Source: an uncultured Lachnospiraceae bacterium (GTDB lineage: Bacteria > Bacillota > Clostridia > Lachnospirales > Lachnospiraceae). Taken from it: a DNA stretch of 64,000 nt. The stretch's first letter is position 1. Each line of letters begins with the position of its first letter. A program made the translations under genes and the position numbers. Shown here piece by piece: positions 26,208 to 35,579 of this stretch. The stretch is taken from the NCBI GenBank assembly GCA_947305245.1, contig CAMZDG010000003.1:1-64000 (forward strand). Reading direction: 5' to 3'. The notes below the pieces were generated by a model that searched no databases, had not been told where the DNA came from, and was given only the letters and a program-made list of their open reading frames with translations.

Positions 26208-26438
26208 TCACTCCTCAATCCGTTTCGCTTTCTTTTGTATCTTTTTTCTCCAATCCCTGTATTCCCCCGTCGTCATTCTGCCATCCTTTGGTTTTTCCGC
26301 ATTAACAGGAATAGCCCAATCACGACCAAACTTAATGGCGCCGTCAATCTTTCCGTCTGAGCACATTTTTTGTACCCTTCTAGTTGTCAGTCCCCATTTC
26401 CCCGCCGTTTCCTTGATCGTTAGATAATCATTCATCAT
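26208..26438 (-). CDS. Excisionase-like HTH DNA-binding protein under riboswitch control
   Basis: A 76-residue protein with a MerR/excisionase-type winged helix: YLTIKETAGKWGLTTRRVQKM, then GKIDGAIKFGRDWAIP, and a basic tail. Such proteins bind DNA as recombination directionality factors or small regulators. Its mRNA leader of about 175 nt carries a GEMM-I aptamer and a terminator hairpin; GGCGAGG then precedes two adjacent ATG codons (26438 or 26435). No integrase is in the window, so whether it drives element excision or regulates the downstream genes cannot be decided here. Confidence 0.75.
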   Translation of the reverse strand: MMNDYLTIKETAGKWGLTTRRVQKMCSDGKIDGAIKFGRDWAIPVNAEKPKDGRMTTGEYRDWRKKIQKKAKRIEE

Positions 26439-26460
26439 AAATCTTTACCTCGCCGCAAAT

Positions 26461-26501
26461 AAAAAGGCATTCAAAGCCACCCATTTAGGGCTTTGAATGC
26501 C
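26461..26501 (-). terminator. Intrinsic terminator of the riboswitch leader
   Basis: A perfect 13-bp stem (GGCATTCAAAGCC with its complement GGCTTTGAATGCC, loop about 10 nt) is followed on the minus strand by TTTTT. It lies between the GEMM-I aptamer and the ribosome binding site of the excisionase-like gene, the arrangement of a transcriptional riboswitch. It would also stop read-through from the Wadjet operon. Confidence 0.85.
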
Positions 26502-26507
26502 TAATAC

Positions 26508-26590
26508 CAATACAATGCAACTGGCTACCATTTTACAGGCCCTACTAGCTTTGCGCCGCAGCCTTTCGACTGTTTTGCTGATTCGTATTA
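26508..26590 (-). ncRNA. GEMM-I class cyclic-dinucleotide riboswitch aptamer
   Basis: The minus-strand RNA holds the GEMM-I (c-di-GMP-I) parts in order. P1 pairs AAUAC-(G)-AAU with AUUGUAUU. Next come AGCAAAA, a P2 hairpin CAGUC-GAAA-GGCUG with GNRA tetraloop, the conserved GGCGCAAAGC, a P3 with GGGCCU as tetraloop receptor, and AUGGUAGCCAGUUGC. By my alignment the base before GCAAA (Vc2 position 20) is A where c-di-GMP sensors have G, and position 43 is G; the natural A20 group (GEMM-Ib) includes the 3',3'-cGAMP sensors of Geobacter. The C equivalent to C92 and the A equivalent to A47 are present. Class is clear; ligand is inference. Confidence 0.85.
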
Positions 26591-26619
26591 TCATATTTTG
26601 AATTCTTCTTATATGTAAC

Positions 26620-26649
26620 ATTATACTTCATTTAGACGAACTCTGTCAA
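26620..26649 (-). promoter_or_regulatory. Consensus promoter of the riboswitch-controlled operon
   Basis: On the minus strand a perfect -35 TTGACA (26644-26649) and a perfect -10 TATAAT (26620-26625) are separated by 18 bases. Transcription should start near 26613, giving a leader of about 175 nt that includes aptamer and terminator. Both hexamers are consensus, so expression would be high unless the leader stops it. Confidence 0.85.
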
Positions 26650-26755
26650 GAGATACATCAACTATCGTACTCGTTACCAAAAAGCAATTTCTCCTTTATC
26701 AATACGAATTCGTCCGCTCAGATGAACATAGGAAGATCGCAGTAATGCTTCACCA

Positions 26756-29700
26756 CTAGAACAAGCTCATCTGCCCATTCATGATCTTATAATACCCATG
26801 TTCTATCTTCTCATTACCTTCATGCGTCATTATTTCGAAGCTTGAAAGGTTTTGTGGCTTAATCACAAGCTTTATTACGCATTCAAAGCAACTCGTAACA
26901 TCGCTTTTATTTATGTCGGAGAGGCAGATAAGCTGCACATTGAAGTGCTTAGCGATGTCAAACATGGGCTTAAGTAAATGAGCCGATGTTATCTTACCAA
27001 ATGGGTTATCCAGTATGAGTACGCTTCTGGCATTTTTGCTGGTCACGCCGGAGATGGCTCTGTTATAATTCATCAAAGTCAGAACAACGGAGAAGAATAC
27101 GACAAACTTTTCAGCTCCAGAACTCTGCTTCAATGTGTCTTCCCATGTTTTATATGAGGAATTGGAGCTATTCAGATCAATCTTGTAGACCTTAACTGGG
27201 ATATTGGTTTCCCTTACAATAAATCTATGTAACAGTTTCTCGCTGCCGACAATACCTTTTGCCTTTTTGATGATCTGCTTATCATCAGCCGTATCCAGCA
27301 TTTCCTTTAATTCATTTGCCCCCTGTTCTATCTCTTTCCTGATCGATACTCTTGACGCCTCTTCGGAAATCTCCTTTTCTTCCGGAAGATCAATTTTTAA
27401 CATCTGAATCTGCGGTTTTCCTTCGTATATATGCGCCTTGGAACTATTGGCAATCATCCTAAGATCAGTATAGACTCTCTTGCCCTGCAGATAACACTGA
27501 TCTTCCAGGTATTTGAAATCGCTGTCAATTTCCTTGAGATCGGTTTCAATTTTACTGTTAATCTTTTCTATTGAAGTAATCATCACGCTTATGCTGTCAC
27601 TGACGGTAAACAAGCGATCCCCTTTAAGTTCAACATTATCCAACATGCCAACGATAGCTTCTAACTTACCAACGATTTCTGCCAGGGCAATGTGCTTGTA
27701 ATCCGCAATCACTGAATTGATTTTTATATTCAGCGCATTTTTCTTTTTTTCATATTCTTGCTTACAAGAAAGCATATTTTCTTTGAGCGACTGCCATTGT
27801 TCTTCCGGTCGTTCAGCTAACAAAACACTTTTGCCATTAGTTTCGATTACATATTCTTTTAAAACATCGCTGGCACGATCATTAATCCGCACTAAAGTCC
27901 TCTTTTCATTATCCATTTGAGCGCTGTTAACCTTTAGTGTATTTATCTCTGCTCCTGCATTTTTAATGCGCTGCTTAAAAGAATCTCCGATTTCTCCTTT
28001 AGGGAGCGGCATTCCTTCATGCTCGGATAATGCTTCCTTAGCTTGACTCAAAGCTGACTCTGCAGCCTTACATTCGGCATTTTCAGCCGTAAAGGCAGTC
28101 TGTTTTTCATCTTTTTCTTGCTCACACTGCTCCTTTTGCCGCTTTGCAGCCATGAGTAATTCTGGTGAAAACACAGCAGAAACATACTCATCTTTTCTAC
28201 ATGGGTAAGTCACTAATTCATCTTCGAAAGCTTTCTTATTCTTTAACGCAATACCTAAAGTATCGCGTAGCCTTGCCAAACTTTCGTTTTGGCTTTCAAC
28301 AAGAACATTGTATTGAGAAAATAACGCTAAGAAATCACCCTCTTGAATCTTAGCAAATTTTGCGTTTTCTACCTTGTGCAAAATATCCTGTACGGTTTTC
28401 TGCGCAGAAACGCTTCCCTCCCTTTCATTCCGAAGAGCGTTTAGCATTGTTATATGCTTATGCAAATCATCAGTTGCCGTCCTAAGCGCAGTTTCTGCAT
28501 CCCTCAAAACTATGGACTCATCTTGCAATTTGTTAAAAGCCTCTACCTCATCTGACAACATAACACTCAGTTCTGCAAAGGATTCTAACCAATTATCGGC
28601 CTTCTGAATACTTTCTTCGCATTCCTTTCGTCTTTCTATCAGTCCTTCCCGCTCCACTTTCAGCGCATCCAGTTCTTCATCCAGTTTATGCTGTTTCAGC
28701 TTACCATCTCGTATCCGCTCATTATATGACGCGATTTCACTTTCCTTTTGAGCTCTCCAATCTTGTGCATAGGTAAATCGATCAGCCAATTTTTGATCAG
28801 CTTCTCCTGCTTCCTTATGCGTTTGAAGGAGCTGCAGTTTCTCTTCTGTCTGCGCAATTTCCTCGTTTATATGATTGACATAGCTCGTTCTGTCAACGAA
28901 AAATTCTTTATCATAAGCGGCCAAAAGTGCTGATGATTCCATGCTTTCATCGATAATTTGACCAACTTGTTTCATGGTAAGCAGCGGAACGACAGCCGGA
29001 AGCCATCCAATATTTCCGGCAGATAACAGTCTCTGAATATCCTTCTCAGTTTGAAACAGTAATGCATATGCCATCTCAGGATATGCTGAGAGTATTCTCT
29101 CAGCCTTTTCATTAGTTATTGTTTTATCCTCAAGTAATCCACATATGTATTCCTCGCCTGTCATGGGGTTCAATCCAGTTGAAACGACATATCTCATAAT
29201 TTCAGGCAAAATATGCAAATAGCCATTTTCAGCTGCTTCTTTTTTCTCGTTGAGCACATCGCGACTACGTCTTTTTGTCACAAAGTCTGCTTCTGTTGCA
29301 GCGATATCCCTGCGGATTGCATTTCGCATAGTATCAGAGAACATGGCGTGGTCTTCCAAGCTGTATTTTTCGCAAATTTCTACAACATCTTTGTATAAAG
29401 AATCATATTCTGCTATTTCATCCTCTGCAGTTTTAAGCGATCCGGCCAATTTGCCATTCTCAATCTCTATGCTTGCTCTTTCCTCAGGTATCGTCTCTAT
29501 TCGCTGATTGATTAAGCCTATATGTTCCTCCATCTCCTGAGCTGCGGCTATTTGCCTTTTTTTAGCCTCAGTTTTCTGCCGCCGTTCATCTTCTATCTCT
29601 TCGTTTGGATAAAAACCATCAAATCTTCTGATAACGTCTATCTGCAAGTTCTTTATGCGTTTGTCCGTGTTGTCCTTGGCAGCATCACATTTCGCTTCCG

Positions 29701-31135
29701 CCTTGTTATATTTTTCCTTTGCAACGCCTAGTTCCTCATCTGCCGTTTTCTTCGTATTCTCACAGGTGGTTACAACTTCCGATTCCCTCTCTATATTGTC
29801 ATCTAAGGCTTTTGTCTTTTCTTCTTGCTCTTTTTCAGCTTCCTGGGCCTTCACAAATACTGAATACTTAAGACTGGCTATTCTTTCCGCATCTTCTGAA
29901 TTACTCTCTTTGTCTTCGATAAGTTTATTTATCTCTTTAATCTTTGCTTCTGTTTCAGTTATCTGCCCATAAAGCTTGGCGCATTGAAGAATGTCCTCTT
30001 CTCGCTTTTTGGCATCAAATTCTGCTTTTGCCTTCTCAAAAAGCGTTTTGGCCTCTTCAAACGCAATTCTAGCCTTTTCATGTTTTTCTTCTGCCACATA
30101 ATAAGCTTTTGATATCTCCTCATACTTTATGTGGTTAATCAACTCGTCTTGTTCAGCAATCTTATCATTGATACGTTCAATTTCTGAAGATACAGAACTA
30201 ATGCGTCTGACCAGGGCAGCAATAAAACCTCTTGCCTCAGATACATAATCCACCAAAGACTCATTTAAATCATAAAGCGTTTCACTGATCTCATTTACGA
30301 CAGCAAGATCACCTAATAACTTTTTATTTGTATCCCTTCGCTGGATTTCAAACTCTTTATCTTTAATCCTTTTCGCATAATTAATTAGCATCGTTTCGAG
30401 GGAGCTGTCTGCTCCTTTAGGTACGGCGCGTATAATTTTGTGTTCAATTGCAGGAATAAAGAATTTCGAAATAAGTCTGTCAGACGTCTTTGCTTCGTCA
30501 AAGTACTGGCTCAATCCGCCTTCATCCTTGTTCAAAGGCTCAATGACCGTTTCCCATTCAGCTCTAAAGATTCCATAATCTTCCAAAAGATCCGTCCATT
30601 TTTTCGTTTCATCTGAAGAATAACAGCTCAATTCCCCCCGACTTGTCTTGGCTCTTTCCTTTACATACTCATACGAGGCGGGAACATAATTACCGTTTTC
30701 GTTTTTGGACAACTCCAAATTAGCTATGCCATACGATGAATATGACTCATAATGCGTCATAAACATATAGTATTTCACTGTATTTCCGCGTTGGTTTTCG
30801 TCCGAGGAATTACTTGAACTTGCGGCTATCGATATTCCGGTCAGGAGTTTTTCCTTGCTTCCATCCAGATTCCATTCAAGCAATATGTATGAATGATTTC
30901 CGGGATGAACAAAATAGTCTTCAATTCGACGCCCGCCGGCCATCGCCTTAGGATGTACTGGCTGCATCATAAGCTGCACCAGAACAGTCTTTCCTCCGCC
31001 GTTATTCAAGTTAAACAGCGAATTCAAAGCCTCCCCCGATTCCGACGAAGACAAATCATATAATTCATCCGGGATAAACCTGTTTCCGTCATTGTAATTG
31101 AAGTTTACAATACGGATCTTACTTATCTGAGGCAT
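26756..31135 (-). CDS. jetC: Wadjet SMC-like ATPase JetC
   Basis: This 1459-residue protein has an N-terminal ATPase lobe with Walker A LNNGGGKTVLVQLMM near residue 47, then about 1200 residues of coiled coil with a hinge-like middle. The C-terminal lobe has an SSGAEKFVVFF signature near 1340 and LILDNPFGKI as Walker B near 1375. This MukB/SMC layout, together with the three neighbours, identifies the condensin-like motor of Wadjet, which extrudes DNA loops and leads to cleavage of small circular plasmids. Asn follows the Walker B Asp where many SMC ATPases have Glu. The start overlaps jetB by 17 bases. Last gene of the operon. Confidence 0.85.
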   Translation of the reverse strand: MPQISKIRIVNFNYNDGNRFIPDELYDLSSSESGEALNSLFNLNNGGGKTVLVQLMMQPVHPKAMAGGRRIEDYFVHPGNHSYILLEWNLDGSKEKLLTGISIAASSSNSSDENQRGNTVKYYMFMTHYESYSSYGIANLELSKNENGNYVPASYEYVKERAKTSRGELSCYSSDETKKWTDLLEDYGIFRAEWETVIEPLNKDEGGLSQYFDEAKTSDRLISKFFIPAIEHKIIRAVPKGADSSLETMLINYAKRIKDKEFEIQRRDTNKKLLGDLAVVNEISETLYDLNESLVDYVSEARGFIAALVRRISSVSSEIERINDKIAEQDELINHIKYEEISKAYYVAEEKHEKARIAFEEAKTLFEKAKAEFDAKKREEDILQCAKLYGQITETEAKIKEINKLIEDKESNSEDAERIASLKYSVFVKAQEAEKEQEEKTKALDDNIERESEVVTTCENTKKTADEELGVAKEKYNKAEAKCDAAKDNTDKRIKNLQIDVIRRFDGFYPNEEIEDERRQKTEAKKRQIAAAQEMEEHIGLINQRIETIPEERASIEIENGKLAGSLKTAEDEIAEYDSLYKDVVEICEKYSLEDHAMFSDTMRNAIRRDIAATEADFVTKRRSRDVLNEKKEAAENGYLHILPEIMRYVVSTGLNPMTGEEYICGLLEDKTITNEKAERILSAYPEMAYALLFQTEKDIQRLLSAGNIGWLPAVVPLLTMKQVGQIIDESMESSALLAAYDKEFFVDRTSYVNHINEEIAQTEEKLQLLQTHKEAGEADQKLADRFTYAQDWRAQKESEIASYNERIRDGKLKQHKLDEELDALKVEREGLIERRKECEESIQKADNWLESFAELSVMLSDEVEAFNKLQDESIVLRDAETALRTATDDLHKHITMLNALRNEREGSVSAQKTVQDILHKVENAKFAKIQEGDFLALFSQYNVLVESQNESLARLRDTLGIALKNKKAFEDELVTYPCRKDEYVSAVFSPELLMAAKRQKEQCEQEKDEKQTAFTAENAECKAAESALSQAKEALSEHEGMPLPKGEIGDSFKQRIKNAGAEINTLKVNSAQMDNEKRTLVRINDRASDVLKEYVIETNGKSVLLAERPEEQWQSLKENMLSCKQEYEKKKNALNIKINSVIADYKHIALAEIVGKLEAIVGMLDNVELKGDRLFTVSDSISVMITSIEKINSKIETDLKEIDSDFKYLEDQCYLQGKRVYTDLRMIANSSKAHIYEGKPQIQMLKIDLPEEKEISEEASRVSIRKEIEQGANELKEMLDTADDKQIIKKAKGIVGSEKLLHRFIVRETNIPVKVYKIDLNSSNSSYKTWEDTLKQSSGAEKFVVFFSVVLTLMNYNRAISGVTSKNARSVLILDNPFGKITSAHLLKPMFDIAKHFNVQLICLSDINKSDVTSCFECVIKLVIKPQNLSSFEIMTHEGNEKIEHGYYKIMNGQMSLF

Positions 31136-31826
31136 CGTTTTCCTCCTCTATCCAACCGTTAATCATCTGAATGCGATCTTTTCTTAGGACATAGGGCATT
31201 AGATCTTTTGTTTTCTTTGTCGGTCTTATTCTTCCATCGCTATCTTCCGCAAACAATTCATCTGCCCTAAATTTCAAGAAAATTTTGTTGATAATTCCAT
31301 ACCTGTCATCCATTTTCCTGCTGACAGGATCACCTTCTTTTTTGCTCATCCAATCTTCTGCCAACATGTGGAAGTTTTCACTGTAATCGTTTGTTTTATC
31401 ATCTTCATCGACACCATCCCGCCTAACGTTCTGACAATGAGTTGTAAACTCCTTAATCAACTCCCCTTTTGTTATGAATTCTCTGACCTGAACGTCTTTT
31501 CCTTCACCCTTAAAAAACAAGTATAAAATGTATATGGCAAGATAATTCATCAAATATAAGTCACGGGTTTTAACTTCATTTGAAGCCTTTATGTCAGCAC
31601 GATAATCCACATTATTCTTAAGAAACAGGTCGTTATCCTGGGTAGGGACCATGTATATCCGGTCCTGAGCCTGTAGAATCTCAAAGCCCAGTTCCTTTCC
31701 CATCTGATCCAACTCGTCGCGAGCTTCCATATCTTCAACATGATTCCAGATTACGCTGTTGTCATTTCTGTCAATCCAGCCCTTCTTCATCAATTCGTGA
31801 AATAGTTTGAGTGCATTAGTATTCAT
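31119..31826 (-). CDS. jetB: Wadjet JetB-like subunit
   Basis: A 235-residue protein with winged-helix-like segments ([16 protein letters not shown] at the start; [19 protein letters not shown] region near 175-190). It holds the place of JetB (MukE/kleisin-associated subunit) between JetA and JetC. Its sequence fits the DUF6063-type version I associate with type II Wadjet, though this subtype call is from memory. The start overlaps jetA by four bases (ATGA). Confidence 0.75.
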   Translation of the reverse strand: MNTNALKLFHELMKKGWIDRNDNSVIWNHVEDMEARDELDQMGKELGFEILQAQDRIYMVPTQDNDLFLKNNVDYRADIKASNEVKTRDLYLMNYLAIYILYLFFKGEGKDVQVREFITKGELIKEFTTHCQNVRRDGVDEDDKTNDYSENFHMLAEDWMSKKEGDPVSRKMDDRYGIINKIFLKFRADELFAEDSDGRIRPTKKTKDLMPYVLRKDRIQMINGWIEEENDASDK

Positions 31827-33373
31827 CGTTCTACCTCAACTATGTAATTCGTCATTTCGATCTTCATCTTCGTGTCGTCAAAGCCTACAGAATAATCTAT
31901 TGACTCATTCGATGTTATAAATGACATACACCTCATATCAAGATAATCCCTGGGTAATTTGGAAAGCACCCAAAGAAGATCAAGTTCTCCCAACGGTTCC
32001 GCCACGATCATGCCTTCCGTTTTTCTCAACTCCTCAAGATCTATCTTACCCTTCTGATAAATGCTCATTAAGGTGTTTGGCAGTAACCCATCCTTACTCC
32101 AGCGAATCAGATCATCAAGTGACAATGATTGAACATATTTTTTTATTTCAAATGAATCTCTTCCCTGAATATATGCGAAGAATGAACTGCAAATTTCCAG
32201 ATACAATTCATTACGCTCTTTGTTTCTTTTTTCAAGTTCTTCATCGTCACTGTCAATACTTAGCCCGGGTTTATCTTCCTCATCATTTATGGCGCCATAT
32301 GCAGAATAGAAATTCTCGATACTGAACTTTTTCTCCAGATCTGGAGCGGCAAGCGGCCATAGCAGCGTTAATACGGCGTCACCAAGCCCGTCTCCCATTC
32401 TTCTGAGCTTGGCCAATATATCCTGTTCAAAGTTCATTCGTTCAAAGCTCTTAATTGCGAAACTGTCTCGAAGAATTTGATCATAAGAGTCCGATGCCAT
32501 GCTCTTAGCATTAATAAGTGCGCGTTGCTCTGCAATTGTCATGTCGAGGTTCCTATTGATCTCATTTATTTCCTTAAGATTCTTTCTCGCCTCTTCTGTA
32601 TCCGCTCCGCTTTCAAGTGCCGCTTTTATGTCATCCGCTTCCCTTTGAGCGTTTTTCTGAATATCTTCCAGCTCTTTCTGTTCATCTTCCATCAGGTTAC
32701 GGAACTGGCCAATGATTCTCTCATATTCATCAACGGTTATCTTGGTGATATTCTCTCGGCAACGGAGCAAAAAATCGTCCAAGCTGTGACTCATGTTACG
32801 AAGCCTTGCGACCAACTCCCTGCTCTGCGTCAAAGCCTTGGAATAATTCTTCCGTTTCATGTATTCTTGCATTTTAAAGCGGGTTACGGAATAATCCAGC
32901 TCAGACTCGATCTCCATTGATCTGTACAGGAAATCAAAAACATCGTCCGTCAGATAATATGAGCCTTTTTCCTCATTAACAAGTCGAACCGTCATGTTTC
33001 TAAAAGACTCCGAGTCATCATGAAACGTATTGTATTCTATCATTTTACCGTTATTCTGTAGGACATTTACAACGATAAAAAACGCAAGCCTGCTGGTGTT
33101 TATTTCATACTCTTCAGGAACTATCACAATAATGCTGTCAAGAAATCCCTCAATGTCTTTTAACGTACAGGTCTGTACATCACTAAGCGTACGCTCTTTA
33201 ATGTACAAAAGAACTGCAACAATCAAGTTGTTTATGATATCGTAGTCGCCTTTAAACATTGCTCTTATGTCGTCCGGATAATTAGTAGTAACCATAATGC
33301 TTCGAACGATATCAATAAACTTCATTCTGTTTTGAAAGCCTAAAAGTATTTCTTTAATGTCAGAACGAAGCAT
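31823..33373 (-). CDS. jetA: Wadjet JetA-like (kleisin) subunit
   Basis: A protein of about 516 residues. N-terminal winged-helix-like part ([19 protein letters not shown]), central coiled coil (residues 215-305, [20 protein letters not shown]), and a helical C-terminal domain. JetA is the MukF-like kleisin joining the SMC heads. I chose the ATG at 33373 (MLRSDIKE), after GAGAGGTGAG and five bases past the jetD stop; an ATG five codons earlier lies inside the site. The sequence resembles the DUF5716-type JetA. Confidence 0.78.
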   Translation of the reverse strand: MLRSDIKEILLGFQNRMKFIDIVRSIMVTTNYPDDIRAMFKGDYDIINNLIVAVLLYIKERTLSDVQTCTLKDIEGFLDSIIVIVPEEYEINTSRLAFFIVVNVLQNNGKMIEYNTFHDDSESFRNMTVRLVNEEKGSYYLTDDVFDFLYRSMEIESELDYSVTRFKMQEYMKRKNYSKALTQSRELVARLRNMSHSLDDFLLRCRENITKITVDEYERIIGQFRNLMEDEQKELEDIQKNAQREADDIKAALESGADTEEARKNLKEINEINRNLDMTIAEQRALINAKSMASDSYDQILRDSFAIKSFERMNFEQDILAKLRRMGDGLGDAVLTLLWPLAAPDLEKKFSIENFYSAYGAINDEEDKPGLSIDSDDEELEKRNKERNELYLEICSSFFAYIQGRDSFEIKKYVQSLSLDDLIRWSKDGLLPNTLMSIYQKGKIDLEELRKTEGMIVAEPLGELDLLWVLSKLPRDYLDMRCMSFITSNESIDYSVGFDDTKMKIEMTNYIVEVER

Positions 33374-33377
33374 CTGC

Positions 33378-34403
33378 TCACCTCTCACTCAGCAATGTAT
33401 ATGGAATGATCTCCTGCGGAATCAGTTTATTCTTAAGAAATATGCCGTGCAAGAATTCCTGTTCCTCTTCAGAAAAATCCCCTATCAAATCCTCAAAATT
33501 CATTCCGTCCTTTTTGGAAGAAGGGCTGTCCTCAATTTCAATATTTCTGGCTCTTTCAATCATTCTCCTGTACCCTGGAATAAACAGCTGAACATCTAGG
33601 GCGGAATTCACCTCTCTGGTACGCCTGAATATATCAAAACCTTCCCTATCTATATCACCCCAGTACAGAAATTTAACTGAAGGGTTACCCATAAACCTGA
33701 CATATTCCACAAGAGCCCCTTGTTTATGTGAAACCTTGTTACCATTGCCATATACAACTCCGTCAATTGGGACGTCAAAAAGGCTCCTAAAATGATCTTC
33801 AAACATGCATCTGCGAATATTGAACCAAATGTCTTTGTTTTCACAGATGAGCAGTGTCATATTATCTTTTCTTTCCGGGATGTAATCATGAAAGCAATAC
33901 TCGGGAGTATCGTAAAATCCCAAATCCTTTTCGTTCAGATGAAGACTCTTAAGTAACGATTTTATGTTGGAATCATCCAGAACTTTCTCATGTCCAAACA
34001 TCTCAAAGGATCTCTCTTTTCGGGAAACCTGCTCTCCGTGTATTCCTAAGAAAAGATACTTGTTTAGTTTATCTATCACTTCTTTATTATCTCGATAATC
34101 CTTGGGATGTGATGACAAATATCCGCTTTTTAGCAGGGATGGATGAAGTTTACCAATCATCTTTAGCACTTCATAATTCGAATCATCGTGAAGAATAATA
34201 CGATATTTTTTATATAAGGGATACCTAAGATTTCCATTCAACCCCGAATTCTTAACAGGTTCTATGACAGCATCTTTAACAAGCACAGATACGGCTTCGA
34301 ACAATCCCCGATTATCATTCTTATCAGCCTTCAGAAGGCCGACCAAATCATCGAGCAGAATCGTCTTTTTTTCTAATTCTAAAAGTTTTTTCCTGACATC
34401 CAT
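33378..34403 (-). CDS. jetD: Wadjet nuclease subunit JetD (Toprim fold)
   Basis: A 341-residue protein. The C-terminal half contains the Toprim-type metal site of JetD: LLICENK (Glu), [15 protein letters not shown] (DxD) and the downstream acidic IPQEII. The N-terminal half is helical with a winged-helix-like region. JetD is the topoisomerase-VI-like endonuclease that cuts the extruded plasmid. Here it is encoded first, before jetA, jetB and jetC, unlike the A-B-C-D order of type I. AGAGG precedes the ATG. Confidence 0.85.
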   Translation of the reverse strand: MDVRKKLLELEKKTILLDDLVGLLKADKNDNRGLFEAVSVLVKDAVIEPVKNSGLNGNLRYPLYKKYRIILHDDSNYEVLKMIGKLHPSLLKSGYLSSHPKDYRDNKEVIDKLNKYLFLGIHGEQVSRKERSFEMFGHEKVLDDSNIKSLLKSLHLNEKDLGFYDTPEYCFHDYIPERKDNMTLLICENKDIWFNIRRCMFEDHFRSLFDVPIDGVVYGNGNKVSHKQGALVEYVRFMGNPSVKFLYWGDIDREGFDIFRRTREVNSALDVQLFIPGYRRMIERARNIEIEDSPSSKKDGMNFEDLIGDFSEEEQEFLHGIFLKNKLIPQEIIPYTLLSER

Positions 34404-34433
34404 ACAAAACCTCTAAGCTATTTATCATCGATC

Positions 34434-35573
34434 TTAATGAATCTCCTGACTGCGCATGAAAGCCACAACTCTGTCCACTTCTTCCCCTGAAATATACGCC
34501 GCCTGCGCATGAATGGGAACGGCAGCATCTGCCGCTGAAAATAGCATGTCACCATTCCCAAGAAGGCGCTCTGCACCCGTTCTGTCCAAAATAGTTTTTG
34601 ACTCTCTCCAATCCAACACGGTGAATGATGCCCTGCATGGGATGTTGGCTTTAATGCTCGAGGTTACGACGTCAGCACTGGGTCTCTGCGTAGCCAGGAT
34701 CAGATGAATACCTGCCGCTCTGGCCATGCGCGCGATCCTGCTGATGTGGTTTTCCAGTTCCTTGGGTGCCTTAAACATCATCTCCATATACTCATCTACC
34801 ACAATGACTATTCTGGGCAATTTCGCGTTAGGCACCTTGGCATTGTAATCCTCAATCTTTCTTACGCCTGCATCCGCGAATTTCTGATATCTGTCGTCCA
34901 TTTCGCTGTCAACCCAGCTCATTAAGCTGAGTGCCTTGTCCGTGTCGCTTACGACGGGCAACAGCATGTGCGGAATGCGGTTATACGCACCAAGTTCCAC
35001 GTGCTTTGGATCGATCATGCCAAACTTAACCTCGTCAGGGCCCTTGGTATAAATCAGGCTCATGATCAGGTCATTCAGAAAGACGCTCTTTCCGGAGCCG
35101 GTGGTACCAGCGATCAGCAAATGGGAAGATGCGGCCAGATCAAATACAAAAGGCTTGCCCATCACGTTAACGCCTGCAGCTATCGGGAGCTCATAATCAC
35201 TGTTCTTGAACGCATCCGATTCAAGTACCTCCCTCAGGCCAACCGTAGGTGACTCATTCCAGTTCTTTATGGCTATTCCGATGGTATAGGTGTCGCTACC
35301 CGTCTCCATGATTTCCACTGGAGACGCAAGCCATAGCTCCAGTTCGCTTCTTATAGTGCGAAACGCCTTAATGCTAACACCCGCCCCTGGAATCACGTCA
35401 AACATGGCGGCAAGCGGTGTCATTCGGCAATCCTTAATGACTGCATCCACCTTGTATGACTGAAGGGTCTGAGACAAATCTTCCCCTAAAGCCTTTACGT
35501 AATCTCGATTTGTAAACCTCGTGCTCTCGTTATGGTAATCCAGTAATTCCGTTGATGGCTTTACGTATTTCAT
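34434..35573 (-). CDS. Soluble FtsK/SpoIIIE-type DNA translocase
   Basis: A 379-residue FtsK motor: Walker A IAGTTGSGKSVFLNDL, then FGMIDPKHVELGAYN, Walker B IVIVVDEYMEMM, LILATQRPSADVVTSSIKAN and LLGNGDMLF. The N-terminus is the short FtsK alpha-like part. Neither membrane segments nor a C-terminal gamma winged helix are present, so it is a cytoplasmic motor, probably hexameric. It lies six bases after the giant helicase-nuclease gene and 30 bases before jetD. FtsK-like motors in defence clusters are unusual, and it may deliver DNA to one of its neighbours. Confidence 0.88.
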   Translation of the reverse strand: MKYVKPSTELLDYHNESTRFTNRDYVKALGEDLSQTLQSYKVDAVIKDCRMTPLAAMFDVIPGAGVSIKAFRTIRSELELWLASPVEIMETGSDTYTIGIAIKNWNESPTVGLREVLESDAFKNSDYELPIAAGVNVMGKPFVFDLAASSHLLIAGTTGSGKSVFLNDLIMSLIYTKGPDEVKFGMIDPKHVELGAYNRIPHMLLPVVSDTDKALSLMSWVDSEMDDRYQKFADAGVRKIEDYNAKVPNAKLPRIVIVVDEYMEMMFKAPKELENHISRIARMARAAGIHLILATQRPSADVVTSSIKANIPCRASFTVLDWRESKTILDRTGAERLLGNGDMLFSAADAAVPIHAQAAYISGEEVDRVVAFMRSQEIH

Positions 35574-35579
35574 GGCAGA

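Noticed and set aside
26208..26438. Calling this gene the element's true excisionase (xis)
   Set aside because: No integrase or attachment site is in the window and excisionase-like HTH proteins are often plain regulators.
26508..26590. Group I intron, T-box or SAM-type leader instead of GEMM-I
   Set aside because: No T-box TGGNACC sequence, no intron core, no SAM kink-turn; the GCAAAGC, GAAA tetraloop and GCCAG blocks fit GEMM-I in order.
26660..26755. A continuation of coding sequence after jetC in another frame
   Set aside because: The frame lacks a start, and the annotated jetC end is a sensible C-terminus; it ends before the promoter at 26620-26649.
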